Shown here: positions 16,145-26,093 of the stretch, one piece after another
Position numbering within the stretch: the first letter of the stretch is position 1
How the letters are laid out: the number at the start of each line of letters is the position of its first letter
Source of the DNA: Kineothrix alysoides
Lineage (GTDB): Bacteria; Bacillota; Clostridia; Lachnospirales; Lachnospiraceae
Direction: 5' to 3'
Length of the DNA: 64,000 nt
NCBI RefSeq assembly: GCF_000732725.1
Contig: NZ_JPNB01000001.1
Location: forward strand, 1,674,001 to 1,738,000
The notes under the pieces: generated by a model
Database searches by the model: none
Told to the model about the DNA's origin: nothing
What the model saw: the letters and a program-made list of their open reading frames with translations, nothing else
Position numbers and translations under genes: made by a program

Positions 16145-16894
16145 CTATAGGTTTTCGCCTTTCTTTCGCAAATTTTTTCTTTCTTCACCGAAAATAAATC
16201 GGATGATTTCTTCCCTTACTTCCTTATCAATATTTATATACTGGACCCGGTGCTCGAATACCCCATGGCGGTTTTCCACCTCTTTTATGCTGAGAACCTT
16301 TCCAAACAGTTCATACACCTTGGTCCCTGTTTCTGTATCCAACTGATATTTGCAAAGCAATACGCTGCCTAATTCATATTTGAAATCTGCCACAAAGCGC
16401 ATACCGCCCCCGCTGATATCAACGATGACGCTTTTCCCAAGAGGCAGCCGCCTAGTGATAAATTCTTCCTTCATCTCATTCTTTTCCAAAGCCTGTAACT
16501 CGTCCTTCTCAAGAACTCTGGAATTCATCTCCAGTGCGCAACTAAACCTAAAATATTCCCGCCTCTGGTCCCTTCTTAAATTGCTGATCAAATCCATAGT
16601 CAAAAGATAAGTGCTGTTCTTCTTATCTCTGTCTACTACCTTCGCACGGCATCGGTAAATGCTATCCGTCAAATAGAAAAACAAATCAAATTCACTGCCT
16701 ATCGAAAGCAGGATAATCTTTGTTTTTTCCATGGGCATTACAACCTCTATCCGGTCTTCTGAAAGAACGTCATAAACATGACTTTGATAAATCCGAGTCT
16801 CGTCCCCGTCTTCCTTCCCTTTCTTCTTTCGTATCTCCCTTATATCAACTCTACTCCCCGGTATCACATATTTCGATAATATTCCATCAGCCAT
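16145..16894 (-). CDS. PilZ-domain protein, YcgR-type flagellar brake
   Basis: The 249-residue protein has an N-terminal YcgR-like domain (about 1-105) and a C-terminal PilZ domain. The c-di-GMP binding motifs are present: RRDQRREYFR (RxxxR) near residue 108 and DISGGGMRF (DxSxxG) near 160. YcgR-type proteins bind c-di-GMP and slow or bias the motor. A GGDEF enzyme at 58-59 kb could supply the ligand. It lies between flhG and cheB, 22 bases after flhG. Confidence 0.92.
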   Translation of the reverse strand: MADGILSKYVIPGSRVDIREIRKKKGKEDGDETRIYQSHVYDVLSEDRIEVVMPMEKTKIILLSIGSEFDLFFYLTDSIYRCRAKVVDRDKKNSTYLLTMDLISNLRRDQRREYFRFSCALEMNSRVLEKDELQALEKNEMKEEFITRRLPLGKSVIVDISGGGMRFVADFKYELGSVLLCKYQLDTETGTKVYELFGKVLSIKEVENRHGVFEHRVQYINIDKEVREEIIRFIFGEERKNLRKKGENL

Positions 16895-16916
16895 GATTCA
16901 CCATCTCTTTATCTAT

Positions 16917-17792
16917 TTATCTCTTTCTTAATATATGAGAAAAAATTGCCGCCATTCCCCGTCTGCCTGTATTCTTATCCATTTCCTTATTCATCAGCTT
17001 CGCCGCTATCGCCTCATAGGCTAATGCCGATTTCGCACCCGGGCTTTCCAAAGACACAGGCTTTTGTTGCATTACCGCTTTGGAAAGCTGTCCGTCCTCC
17101 GGTATCTCTCCTAAGTATTCCATAGGAGTCTTGAGATAATTCTTTACAACGGAATACAATTTATTATAAAGATTCTCTCCCTCTCCGCTTTTCCACACTC
17201 TGTTGGCAATCATCCGGACCTTCGTTTCCTCCTTTGAGAAATCAGGATGTCTGCAAAGCGCCTTCAACAACGAATAGGAATCCGTGATGGAAGTAGGCTC
17301 CGGAGTGGTAACAAGTAAAATCTCCTGGCTCGCCACAAGAAATTCCATTACCGCATCGGAGATACCCGCTCCCGTATCGATGATAATCGTATCCGCAAGA
17401 GAGTCCAACTCCGCAAGATTCTGAATAATATAAGACAGATTATCCTTCGTAACGTTAGACAATGCAGCAACTCCTGAACCGCCGGAAATGAATCCTACCT
17501 CCATCGGTCCCCACGTAATGATTTCCTTGATATTTTTCCCCTGATATATCAAATCGCTCAAATTGTGCTTCGGCACCGTTCCAAACATTATTTCGATATT
17601 CGCAAGCCCAAAATCCGCATCGAGTATAATCACCTTCTGTCCCATTTTACGGAACTGAATTGCTAAATTAATGGACGTATTGGATTTACCGACTCCCCCT
17701 TTTCCGCTGGTAACTGTGATGACACGGGCCAAAGGTCTTTGTGGATGACTGTTGGCCTTAATAATATTCCTTAACTGTTCAGCCTGATCCAT
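16917..17792 (-). CDS. flhG: Flagellar number regulator FlhG (MinD-like ATPase)
   Basis: ParA/MinD-family ATPase of 291 residues with the deviant Walker A VTSGKGGVGKSNTSINLA, the switch region ILDADFGLANIEIMFG and DTGAGISDAVMEF. The N-terminal MDQAEQLRNIIK matches the DQAxxLR motif that stimulates the GTPase of FlhF, encoded directly upstream in the operon. FlhG works with FlhF to set number and position of flagella and contacts FliM/FliY. Confidence 0.95.
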   Translation of the reverse strand: MDQAEQLRNIIKANSHPQRPLARVITVTSGKGGVGKSNTSINLAIQFRKMGQKVIILDADFGLANIEIMFGTVPKHNLSDLIYQGKNIKEIITWGPMEVGFISGGSGVAALSNVTKDNLSYIIQNLAELDSLADTIIIDTGAGISDAVMEFLVASQEILLVTTPEPTSITDSYSLLKALCRHPDFSKEETKVRMIANRVWKSGEGENLYNKLYSVVKNYLKTPMEYLGEIPEDGQLSKAVMQQKPVSLESPGAKSALAYEAIAAKLMNKEMDKNTGRRGMAAIFSHILRKR

Positions 17793-17804
17793 AATCCTAT
17801 CCTC

Positions 17805-19019
17805 CTAATTTTGTCCGCCGAGTAATTTTTTTACAGTCTTCTGGGGATTGAACTCTTCTATGTCATCCGGCACATTCTGCCCACAAGTAACATAAGATAA
17901 TGACGCTCCCGTATGCAGCTTGATATTCAACAGATTACCCATGGCAGAAGTCTCGTCCAGCTTTGTGAATATCAGCCTGTAATCTGTAACCTGTGAATAG
18001 GAATCGACGATATGAATCATATCACGGTACTTCGTCGTAGCACTGAGCACGAGAAAGACTTCTTTTTCTGCCAAACCATCCACCGAATGAATCAGATCGT
18101 TGGTATTGGCCTTCTGTTCCTCGTTCTGATAGGAATGTCCTGAGGTATCTACAAAAATATAGTCATATCCCGCAAAATCCTTCAAAACCTGTCCGACTTC
18201 CTCCGGAGCATAAATCACCCGGAATGGAACTTCTAAGATATTAGCATAGGTACGAAGCTGTTCCGCCGCAGCAATGCGGTACGTATCTGCGGTTAAGAGC
18301 GCCACCTTTTTCTTATCATCCACAATGAATTTGGAAGCAATCTTCGCTATGGTAGTGGTCTTCCCCACTCCGGTAGGACCTACAAAGAAAATCACCTTCA
18401 CTCCATTTTCCGGAGGAGTTATACTCATTGGCTTACCAAACTTAAGAATCATTTTTTGGTAGATACTGGAAAGAGCATAATCAAATGGCATGTTCGGCTT
18501 CACACTTTTTTCTATCTCGTCTATGATTTGATTCGCGTTCTTCTCGCTTACTTCATTATCTAACATAGTATTGTATAAAATCTTGGTGAATTTCTCCAGT
18601 TCGCTATGAACTTCCCCTTCTTCCTCTTCCTTTTCACTATCCGGCCGCTGAAGCTGCTGCTCCAAAAGAATATGAAGATTGTCCAGTTTCTCCTCCAACA
18701 AAGTATTCTCTCTCTTTTCCTCATCCAGATTCTCGATAATGAGAGACCTGGAAATCTGCGCTTCGTTATACGGAGACGGATAAACCACCTTCGACGGACT
18801 TGCCGGTTCCTTTTTTTCTTCTTTCTTCAAAGGATAATATCTCTCGTTTTCCTCCTCGAGAGCAACCGTTACCTCTATCATATCCGAACGGAAAAAGCGG
18901 AAAAAACCTTTCTTTTTCACACCCTTCACATTCATTATAACAATATTTTTACCCAGTTCCCGTTTTGCCGCTTCTACGGCCTCGTTTTCTGTTTTTCCTT
19001 GGAATTTTTTAATTATCAT
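17805..19019 (-). CDS. flhF: Flagellar biosynthesis GTPase FlhF
   Basis: SRP-type GTPase of 404 residues: a variable basic N-terminal part, an N domain with ELEKFTKILYNTML, and the G domain from about 205 with FVGPTGVGKTTTIAKIASKF, LLTADTYRIAAAEQLRTYA, FVDTSGHS and FTKLDETSAMG. It positions the flagellum at the chosen cell site. The start ATG overlaps the flhA stop (ATGA-type junction, 4 bases), indicating coupled translation. Confidence 0.95.
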   Translation of the reverse strand: MIIKKFQGKTENEAVEAAKRELGKNIVIMNVKGVKKKGFFRFFRSDMIEVTVALEEENERYYPLKKEEKKEPASPSKVVYPSPYNEAQISRSLIIENLDEEKRENTLLEEKLDNLHILLEQQLQRPDSEKEEEEGEVHSELEKFTKILYNTMLDNEVSEKNANQIIDEIEKSVKPNMPFDYALSSIYQKMILKFGKPMSITPPENGVKVIFFVGPTGVGKTTTIAKIASKFIVDDKKKVALLTADTYRIAAAEQLRTYANILEVPFRVIYAPEEVGQVLKDFAGYDYIFVDTSGHSYQNEEQKANTNDLIHSVDGLAEKEVFLVLSATTKYRDMIHIVDSYSQVTDYRLIFTKLDETSAMGNLLNIKLHTGASLSYVTCGQNVPDDIEEFNPQKTVKKLLGGQN

Positions 19020-21052
19020 GCTATCGTCACCATCCCAACAGATTGTAATTCTACATTCGATTCGATTTCATTATAAGAAACGACTATCAAGTCTCTGTAA
19101 TAATCCTCCGTCAGCCTTTTAAAATACATGCGTACGATAGGCGACGTGATGATAATAGGATTCTTGCCCAAATTCTCTAGTTTCTGCACTTCATCTCCTA
19201 CCGACTTGATGACCGTCTTCGTCTTTTCCGGATCAAGAGTGAGATATGCTCCCTGCTCCGTCTGCTTTACACTGTTCATAATCTCCTGCTCCAGCTTCGG
19301 GTCCATAGTCACTACGCTAGTCGTCTCATTAGCAGGAAAATACTTGCTGGAAATAGCCCTCTTTAAGCTTTGCCTTACGTATTCCGTCAAAATATCCGTA
19401 TCCCTCGTGGTCGATGCATAATCCGCCAGCGTCTCGAAAATGGTAAGCAAATCCCGAATAGAGATTCCTTCCTTTAACATATTCTGCAATACCTTCTGGA
19501 TCTCGCCGACACCAAGTTGCTTTGGAACAAGTTCCTCCACCAGGGAAGGATTCGTTTCTTTCATGTTGTTGACCAAGTTCTGTACGTCCTGTCTCGTGAG
19601 CAGCTCCGAAATATACTGTCTTATGACCTCCGTTAAATGCGTCGCAATAATGGATGGCGGATCTACCACCGTATAGCCCAGACTCTCTGCTCTCTCCCTC
19701 TGCCCCTCGGTAATCCAAATCGCCGGCAGATGGAAGGACGGTTCGAAGGTAGGGATTCCTGTAATTTCCTCCTCCACATACCCCGGATTCATGGCCATGT
19801 AGTGGTCGAACAAAATCTCTCCCTCACTTACCTGAACCCCTTTTATCTTAATAATATATTGGTTCGGGTTCAACTGTATATTGTCCCGCAAACGGATAAT
19901 CGGTACAACGGTACCAAGCTCCAGCGCGATCTGCCTTCTTATCATAACAACGCGGTCTAATAAATCGCCTCCCTGATTCACATCCGCAAGAGGGATAATG
20001 CCGTAGCCGAACTCCAACTCGATAGGATCCACCTGTAAAAGGCTGCTCACATTCTCCGGCTGTCTGATCTCCTCTGCCGCCATTTCGTCCAAATCCACTT
20101 CCGCCTCTATCTTCGCGGTCTCGATAGTTCCTGCCATTACTCTTCCGCTTACGATAAATACTAATCCCATCATAATGAAAAGAATGTCGTTCAATGGAGT
20201 AACAACGCCTAACAGCGCTAAAATGATTCCTACAAAATACAATACCTTCGGCACACCGAACAACTGGCGAATGAGCACCGAACCGAAATCGGCATCCTTG
20301 GAGCCCTTCGTCACGAGAATACCCGTGGAAAGCGAAATGAGTAACGAAGGAATCTGGCTGACGAGACCGTCACCGATGGTAAGGATCGTATACTTGTCTA
20401 TCGCTCCTCCAACGTCCATCCCTTGGCGAAGTACTCCCATTGCAATACCACCCACAATATTGATTACAGTAATGATAAGTCCGGCTATCGCATCTCCTTT
20501 AACGTACTTCACCGCACCGTCCATAGAGCCGAAGAAGCTCGCTTCCTCCTGAATCTTATCGCGCCTTCTCTTTGCTTCCACATCCGTAATCGCACCTGTA
20601 TTGAGGTCCGCATCGATTGCCATCTGTTTACCGGGCATAGCATCCAGCGTAAACCTCGCTGTTACCTCCGCAACTCTTTCGGACCCCTTATTGATAACCA
20701 TAAACTGAATGAGAATCAAAATAATAAATATGATAACACCAATCACAAGGTCGCCCCCGCCTACGAAATTACCAAATACTACAATAACATTACCCGGATC
20801 GCCAGAAGATAATATCAGCTTTGTAGCAGATATATTGAGCGCGATTCTGAATATGGTCGTAAACAGTAACATCGTAGGAAAAAATGACAAATCCAATACC
20901 TCTTTTACAAACATACAACCGAATAAAATAGTAAATGCCAACGCTATATTAAAAGCAAGAAAAATATCGAGCAGCCACGCCGGAATAGGCACGATAAACA
21001 TAACGAACGCAGACACCACAAATAAAGCAATGCTTATATCCGCTTTTTTCAT
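19016..21052 (-). CDS. flhA: Flagellar export gate protein FlhA
   Basis: Large export-gate subunit, 678 residues. Eight N-terminal membrane helices with the FHIPEP-family loop wording KGSERVAEVTARFTLDAMPG and DLNTGAITDVEAKRRRDKIQ are followed by a cytoplasmic docking domain (from about 320) that binds export chaperones. Length and wording are complete. It follows flhB by 20 bases. Confidence 0.97.
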   Translation of the reverse strand: MKKADISIALFVVSAFVMFIVPIPAWLLDIFLAFNIALAFTILFGCMFVKEVLDLSFFPTMLLFTTIFRIALNISATKLILSSGDPGNVIVVFGNFVGGGDLVIGVIIFIILILIQFMVINKGSERVAEVTARFTLDAMPGKQMAIDADLNTGAITDVEAKRRRDKIQEEASFFGSMDGAVKYVKGDAIAGLIITVINIVGGIAMGVLRQGMDVGGAIDKYTILTIGDGLVSQIPSLLISLSTGILVTKGSKDADFGSVLIRQLFGVPKVLYFVGIILALLGVVTPLNDILFIMMGLVFIVSGRVMAGTIETAKIEAEVDLDEMAAEEIRQPENVSSLLQVDPIELEFGYGIIPLADVNQGGDLLDRVVMIRRQIALELGTVVPIIRLRDNIQLNPNQYIIKIKGVQVSEGEILFDHYMAMNPGYVEEEITGIPTFEPSFHLPAIWITEGQRERAESLGYTVVDPPSIIATHLTEVIRQYISELLTRQDVQNLVNNMKETNPSLVEELVPKQLGVGEIQKVLQNMLKEGISIRDLLTIFETLADYASTTRDTDILTEYVRQSLKRAISSKYFPANETTSVVTMDPKLEQEIMNSVKQTEQGAYLTLDPEKTKTVIKSVGDEVQKLENLGKNPIIITSPIVRMYFKRLTEDYYRDLIVVSYNEIESNVELQSVGMVTIA

Positions 21053-21072
21053 ACCTTACTCCTCCTCTCTTC

Positions 21073-22185
21073 TTACGACTTTCCCTTCAAATGATATACG
21101 AATGCAAGCACCTCTGCCACTGCCTGATACAGCTCCGGCGGTATCAGCTCGCCCACATCTACATTCGCATACAGCATTCTGGCAAGGGGCTTATTTTCTA
21201 CAATTTCTATATGGTGCTCCTTGGCCGCATCCTTAATCTTCTGCGCGAGATAATCCTCACCTTTTGCTATGACAAGCGGAGCCTCATATTTGTCGGGGTC
21301 ATATTTGATTGCCACTGCGTAGTGGGTAGGGTTAGTAATTACCACATCTGCCTCGGGCAATTGCTGCATCATACGGCGCTGAGAAGCCTCCCTCATGCGC
21401 TGCCTTTGCTTTCCCTTAATCTTAGGATCACCCTCCTGATCCTTATACTCATCCTTAATTTCCTGCTTCGTCATCTTCATATCTTCTTTAAATTTATGTT
21501 TCTGATACGCGAAGTCCAGAACTCCTATGAGTATATAAACGACAGAAACCCGTATTCCCAAATCGATGACCAATTCTCCGATAAGCAATATAGCCTGATT
21601 TAACGGAATATCATATAGCAGAAAAATGTAGTCGTACTTGTCCTTCAAATAAGAATACGCCACATATATGATCAATCCTACCTTAAGCACCGATTTTACC
21701 AGTTCCATCAAGGAATCCTTGGAAATGATCTTCTTAAATCCCTTCAAGGGATTCAGCTTACTGAGCTTAGGCTTCAGCGTCTTTCCTGTGGGGCGCCACT
21801 TTACCTGCGCCACATCGCAGATGAATGCTACCAGTAATCCTATGATAAGTACCGGACCCATTATAAGAATCATCTCAAGAACCATATTGTTGAATACGGC
21901 ACGCAGGCTGGTAACCGGAACCTCGCCGTTGTAATTCTTTATCAGACTCGGTATTTGTCCGTAAATGCCATAAAAAACCTCCAGAAAGCTGTTACCCATA
22001 CTTCCTACATAAAACTTCAGTACTAAAAACAAGGCAAGAAGTCCAAAGGCATTGCCCACTTCTTTGCTCTTAGCCACTTGGCCTTCTTTTCTGGCATCTC
22101 TTAACTTCTTCTCGGTAGCGGGCTCCGTTTTTTCTCCACCCGGACCGTCTTTCGCAAAAAACTGGAGATTATACTGTAAAATCAC
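21073..22185 (-). CDS. flhB: Flagellar export switch protein FlhB
   Basis: The 370-residue protein has an N-terminal EKTEPATEKKLRDARKEGQV segment, four membrane helices and a cytoplasmic domain with the autocleavage motif NPTH (ADVVITNPTHYAVAIKY, near residue 285). Self-cleavage between N and P switches export from rod/hook to filament substrates. It shares an ATGA overlap with fliR (4 bases). Confidence 0.97.
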   Translation of the reverse strand: MILQYNLQFFAKDGPGGEKTEPATEKKLRDARKEGQVAKSKEVGNAFGLLALFLVLKFYVGSMGNSFLEVFYGIYGQIPSLIKNYNGEVPVTSLRAVFNNMVLEMILIMGPVLIIGLLVAFICDVAQVKWRPTGKTLKPKLSKLNPLKGFKKIISKDSLMELVKSVLKVGLIIYVAYSYLKDKYDYIFLLYDIPLNQAILLIGELVIDLGIRVSVVYILIGVLDFAYQKHKFKEDMKMTKQEIKDEYKDQEGDPKIKGKQRQRMREASQRRMMQQLPEADVVITNPTHYAVAIKYDPDKYEAPLVIAKGEDYLAQKIKDAAKEHHIEIVENKPLARMLYANVDVGELIPPELYQAVAEVLAFVYHLKGKS

Positions 22186-22964
22186 ATCAATCCCTCTACA
22201 AATGACACTACAATTTTTTTCATCTGTTCAAAAATAAAATTAGATGCTACGGGCAGCATTCCTGCCGTTAAAAACAGCACCGACAGACCTACTAAAATCT
22301 TAATCTGGATACCGACGGCAAACATATTGAGCTGAGGCGATACCTTCGCCAATATGCCGAGAATGACATTCAGCATTACCATAACCAAAAATATCGGAAG
22401 GCAGATACGAAAGCCTATAATAATATAATCGCTCATAAAACGTACCACCGACACCACCAGGGAATCCGTTCTGAATACGGCACCGTTTATCGGTATAAGC
22501 GTAAAGGTATCCACTAAAGCCTTTAACAGATATTGATACATCCCGCTTACAATGAGCATAAGAGTTATCATATATTGATAGAAAACACCGGAAATACTTG
22601 TAGATTCCTTTGTCGTGGGATCCATGATCGTAACCATGGCCAATCCTGTCTCCATATCGATAATGTGTCCTGCAAAGGATACGATGGAGTTGCACAAATT
22701 GGCCCCAAACCCGATAATAAAGCCCGTCAGAGCCTCCTTCATGACAATTACCGTGTAGCCTAGCCACGTGTCGTATTGAAGCGGCTCGGAAGGTGCCAAT
22801 ACAAAAAAAACGAGCAGTGATACGAAAAAGCTGAGCCCCACTCTTACCTGCCTCGGCGTATTATTCATGCTGAAAAACGGTGCGATGAAGACAAAGCAGG
22901 TCACTCTGGTAAAAATCAATAAAAAATATTCAAGACTTGCATATGTAAAAGCATAATCAATCAT
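22182..22964 (-). CDS. fliR: Flagellar export gate protein FliR
   Basis: The 260-residue integral membrane subunit of the FliPQR export gate, with several hydrophobic helices and family wording ARVTCFVFIAPFFS-like start (FTRVTCFVFIAPFFSMNN), VRVGLSFFVSLL and FRICLPIFLVMVM. It sits between fliQ (4-base gap) and flhB (4-base overlap), as in other Gram-positive operons. Confidence 0.96.
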   Translation of the reverse strand: MIDYAFTYASLEYFLLIFTRVTCFVFIAPFFSMNNTPRQVRVGLSFFVSLLVFFVLAPSEPLQYDTWLGYTVIVMKEALTGFIIGFGANLCNSIVSFAGHIIDMETGLAMVTIMDPTTKESTSISGVFYQYMITLMLIVSGMYQYLLKALVDTFTLIPINGAVFRTDSLVVSVVRFMSDYIIIGFRICLPIFLVMVMLNVILGILAKVSPQLNMFAVGIQIKILVGLSVLFLTAGMLPVASNFIFEQMKKIVVSFVEGLM

Positions 22965-22968
22965 AATG

Positions 22969-23238
22969 CTACCTTATATAGACGCTGAAATCAGACCACA
23001 GACTTACCATGAACTCCGACATACCGTTCATCATCCAATGCCCAAGTATCATAAGGGATAAAAATACGCAGATGATTTTCGGCACAAAGGTAAGCGTCTG
23101 CTCCTGAATCGACGTAACGGTCTGAAAAATGCTGATAATCAAACCTACGATAAGCGACACGAGCAAAACAGGAGAAGATGTCTTTATGATCAAATATAAT
23201 GCGGTCGAAGAAATCGCGGTTATGTCATCAATTGTCAT
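22969..23238 (-). CDS. fliQ: Flagellar export gate protein FliQ
   Basis: An 89-residue two-helix export gate subunit with the typical SPVLLVSLIVGLIISIFQTV and TSIQEQTLTFVPKI. GGGAG seven bases upstream of the ATG. Usual size for FliQ (about 89 residues). Confidence 0.96.
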   Translation of the reverse strand: MTIDDITAISSTALYLIIKTSSPVLLVSLIVGLIISIFQTVTSIQEQTLTFVPKIICVFLSLMILGHWMMNGMSEFMVSLWSDFSVYIR

Positions 23239-23265
23239 ACATTAACTCCCTTTCGCTTTTGTCAT

Positions 23266-24138
23266 TTAATAAAAGGTCTTCACAAGGCTTCCTATAATCA
23301 GATTCCAGCCATCTGCCAACACGAACAAAAGTATCTTGAAAGGCATGGATATCGTGGTGGGCGGCAACATCATCATACCCATACTCATAAGCGTAGAAGC
23401 CACGACCATATCTATAACAATAAATGGAATATAAATCAAAAATCCTATAATAAACGCTGTCCGAAGCTCGCTGATAATAAAGCTGGGAATCAGAACGCTG
23501 GTAGGAATGCTTGCCAAGTCTCCCTGCCACTGCGTATTGCTTATATCCATAAACAGCCTTACATCCTTCGAAAGAGTCTGCCCGTACATGAAATTCCTGA
23601 AAGGCTGCATGCCGACCTCCAAGGCCTCAGCCTGATCCATTTCTCCTGCTTCAAAGGGCACTACCGCCTCCTCATATACCTTAGTCAAGGTAGGCTGCAT
23701 AATGAAAAAAGTCAAAAACAAAGCTAACCCAATCAACACCTGATTCGGAGGCGCTGTTTGGGTATTCAAAGCCGCCCTCGTAAAATGCAGAACAATAATA
23801 ATTCTGGTAAACGAGGTGAGCATTATAATTAATGTTGGTGCAAGCGCAATCAAGGTAAGCGTCAAGAGAATTCTCAGGCTGCCGTTTAATTGTCCGTTTC
23901 CGTCATCATAGGTGAGGGTTACGGTATTTGCTATATTAAGTTCCTTTAAATCCTCCGGTGTCTTTGCGTCGCCCGGATTACTGATGTTTGTTCTCTCATC
24001 AGTGGTGCCTGTCAGGTTCGATTCCCTTGTATCCGCCGCATAAGCCGAAACCGGTCTGACCACACACAATAATATGCCCACCGAAAACAGCAGGCATATT
24101 ATTTTTATCATCCTTCTTCCGGAAAAAATCGTTCTCAT
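23266..24138 (-). CDS. fliP: Flagellar export gate protein FliP
   Basis: The 290-residue export gate subunit begins with a cleavable-type signal segment (about residues 10-33) and an extracytoplasmic stretch. The FliP core follows: TLIALAPTLIIMLTSFTRII, FLTFFIMQPTL, SFIISELRTAFIIGFLIYIP and IDMVVASTLMSMGMMMLPP. The N-terminal extracytoplasmic part is longer than in enterobacteria but normal for Firmicutes. It follows fliO by 9 bases. Confidence 0.97.
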   Translation of the reverse strand: MRTIFSGRRMIKIICLLFSVGILLCVVRPVSAYAADTRESNLTGTTDERTNISNPGDAKTPEDLKELNIANTVTLTYDDGNGQLNGSLRILLTLTLIALAPTLIIMLTSFTRIIIVLHFTRAALNTQTAPPNQVLIGLALFLTFFIMQPTLTKVYEEAVVPFEAGEMDQAEALEVGMQPFRNFMYGQTLSKDVRLFMDISNTQWQGDLASIPTSVLIPSFIISELRTAFIIGFLIYIPFIVIDMVVASTLMSMGMMMLPPTTISMPFKILLFVLADGWNLIIGSLVKTFY

Positions 24139-24147
24139 ATATCTCGC

Positions 24148-24525
24148 CTATTCTTCATTTTTTCGGTCTTTATCCATAATCTTCGCTTTTTCAAATATCT
24201 TCTTGAAATCGGGCATAGCATCTCCCGTTTTATCCGATAAATGAATTTGCTCGGCGGGTATCTCTGCAAGCATCGTAATCGTATCCTTACCTATTCCTAT
24301 GGCAAGATACTTATCTCCGGTCTTTATTATCTGGATATATTTATTTGCAGTAATTTTATATGTCTCTATAACCTCTATATTCGCTCCGTACGTCCTTCCC
24401 TTCTGCAGGTTGGCCATCCATCTGGTAAAAAACCATGTGACTGCGAGTACAAAAACAAATATAATGAGTACTGTCAAAAACTGCAAATACGAATTCATAC
24501 TACTCGATACGGTAAGCAGCATCAT
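24148..24525 (-). CDS. fliO: Flagellar biosynthesis protein FliO
   Basis: A 125-residue protein with a single N-terminal membrane helix (LTVLIIFVFVLAVTWFF) and a small basic cytoplasmic domain with YKITANKYIQIIKTGDKYL, typical of FliO. FliO is an assembly factor for the FliP gate. Its start codon overlaps the cheY stop (TAATG), and fliP follows, so identification by both sequence and position is consistent. Confidence 0.88.
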   Translation of the reverse strand: MMLLTVSSSMNSYLQFLTVLIIFVFVLAVTWFFTRWMANLQKGRTYGANIEVIETYKITANKYIQIIKTGDKYLAIGIGKDTITMLAEIPAEQIHLSDKTGDAMPDFKKIFEKAKIMDKDRKNEE

Positions 24526-24887
24526 TATCCAACTACTTTCTTAACAGCCTCCAAAACGCGGTCCGCTTGGAAAGGCTTAACGATAAAGTCCTTTGCTCCT
24601 GCCTGAATGGATTCTATAACCATCGCCTGCTGACCCATTGCAGAGCACATGATTACGAGAGCGGAAGGATCTGCTTCTTTAATTTTCTTCAATGCCATGA
24701 TTCCGTCCATTTCCGGCATGGTAATATCCATAAGGACAAGGTCGGGATTCAATTCGCCATACTTCTCCACTGCCTTCACTCCGTTTTCCGCTTCACCCGC
24801 AACGTTATATCCGTTTTTCGTAAGGATATCTTTAATCATCATACGCATGAATGCTGCATCGTCGCAAATTAAAATGTTCTTTGCCAT
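24525..24887 (-). CDS. cheY: Chemotaxis response regulator CheY
   Basis: The 120-residue single receiver domain has the acid pair Asp9-Asp10, the phospho-acceptor Asp54 (LVLMDITMPEMDG) and Lys104 (DFIVKPF). CheY-P made by CheA binds FliM/FliY at the motor. FliY, encoded just upstream in the operon, and CheC can both remove the phosphate. It is located between fliY and fliO as in Bacillus. Confidence 0.97.
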   Translation of the reverse strand: MAKNILICDDAAFMRMMIKDILTKNGYNVAGEAENGVKAVEKYGELNPDLVLMDITMPEMDGIMALKKIKEADPSALVIMCSAMGQQAMVIESIQAGAKDFIVKPFQADRVLEAVKKVVG

Positions 24888-24910
24888 ATCTCTTTCTCCT
24901 ATTTTTCTTC

Positions 24911-26092
24911 TTATTTAATAATTTCTGTTACTCGGATACCGAAGCTTTCTTCGATTACCACAACTTCACCTTTTGCTACAAATTTGCCATTTACCAAAAC
25001 ATCTATCGGTTCTCCGGCAATCTTGTCGAGTTCAATAATTGTACCCGGAGCGAAATCTAAAATTTCAGATATCGATTTACTCGTTCTGCCCAGTTCTACA
25101 GTTACCTCTAGCGGTACATCCATTATCAGTCCGATATTTTCATTACTTTGAAGCCCGCTGTAATCGGTTGTAAAATTCTGGAACTGTGCAGGCTGAACAT
25201 TCATATTCTGCATCTGCGGCATAGCCACTTGCGGCATCCCCATCATTGCCATCTGCTGCATTCCATTGCCTCCTATTGCTGCCATCTGCGGCGGTATATT
25301 CTGTGTCTGCGGCGATATATTCTGTATCTGCTGCGGTTCCGATACTGAAACCGATGCAGATGCAGGCTGTGAATTTTCCATTTGGTTATTTATGAAAGTC
25401 TCATATAACGTCTTCGCAAAATCGACTGGATATAACTGCATGATTATGCTGTCTACCAAATCTCCAATTTGCATTCTGAAGGAAATCTTCACAAATGCGC
25501 CGTCCAAAAAAGAGGCAATATCGCCGCCCGACTTAAATGCATTTAAGTCGACCAGACTGGCATCCGGGGGGCTGATATCGATCATCGTTCCGAGCATCGT
25601 AGAAAGAGAAGTGGCCGCCGATCCCATCATCTGGTTCATCGCTTCGGAAATCGCACTAAGATGCATCTCTCCCAGCTCTCCATCCGTGTTCGTTCCGTCA
25701 CCGCCCATCATAAGATCGGTAATGATCTTAACATCGTGCTCCTTGAGCACTAAGATATTGGAACCTTCCAGACCCGATGTGTACCTTATCTGAATAAATA
25801 CACAAGGCTTCTCATAGTCTCCCGTCATATTCGACCAATTGGATAATGTCACTCGGGGAGTTGTAATATTAACTTTTCGATTGACCAAAGAATACAATGT
25901 CGTTGCCGACGATCCCATGCTGATATTGGCGATTTCTCCAATGGCATCCTTTTCCACTTCGGAAAGTAAGCTTTCGTCTATAACGGCGGCTGATGCGCCC
26001 GAAGCCGACGATTCCCCTCCTCCATCTTCCTCCGATAGGTCCATTCCGTTCAATAACGCATTTATTTCGTCTTGAGATAACATTCCATCCAT
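24911..26092 (-). CDS. fliY: Flagellar motor switch phosphatase FliY
   Basis: Three parts are visible in the 393 residues: an N-terminal short motif (MLSQDEINALLNGM, CheY-P binding type), a CheC-like phosphatase domain with two E-x2-N helices (IGEIANISMGSSATTL and ISEAMNQMMGSAATSL), a Met/Gln/Pro-rich linker (about 235-310), and a C-terminal SpoA/FliN domain (VPLEVTVELGRTSKSISEIL). It forms the lower C-ring and dephosphorylates CheY-P. The fliM stop is 2 bases upstream of its start. Confidence 0.96.
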   Translation of the reverse strand: MDGMLSQDEINALLNGMDLSEEDGGGESSASGASAAVIDESLLSEVEKDAIGEIANISMGSSATTLYSLVNRKVNITTPRVTLSNWSNMTGDYEKPCVFIQIRYTSGLEGSNILVLKEHDVKIITDLMMGGDGTNTDGELGEMHLSAISEAMNQMMGSAATSLSTMLGTMIDISPPDASLVDLNAFKSGGDIASFLDGAFVKISFRMQIGDLVDSIIMQLYPVDFAKTLYETFINNQMENSQPASASVSVSEPQQIQNISPQTQNIPPQMAAIGGNGMQQMAMMGMPQVAMPQMQNMNVQPAQFQNFTTDYSGLQSNENIGLIMDVPLEVTVELGRTSKSISEILDFAPGTIIELDKIAGEPIDVLVNGKFVAKGEVVVIEESFGIRVTEIIK

Positions 26093-26093
26093 G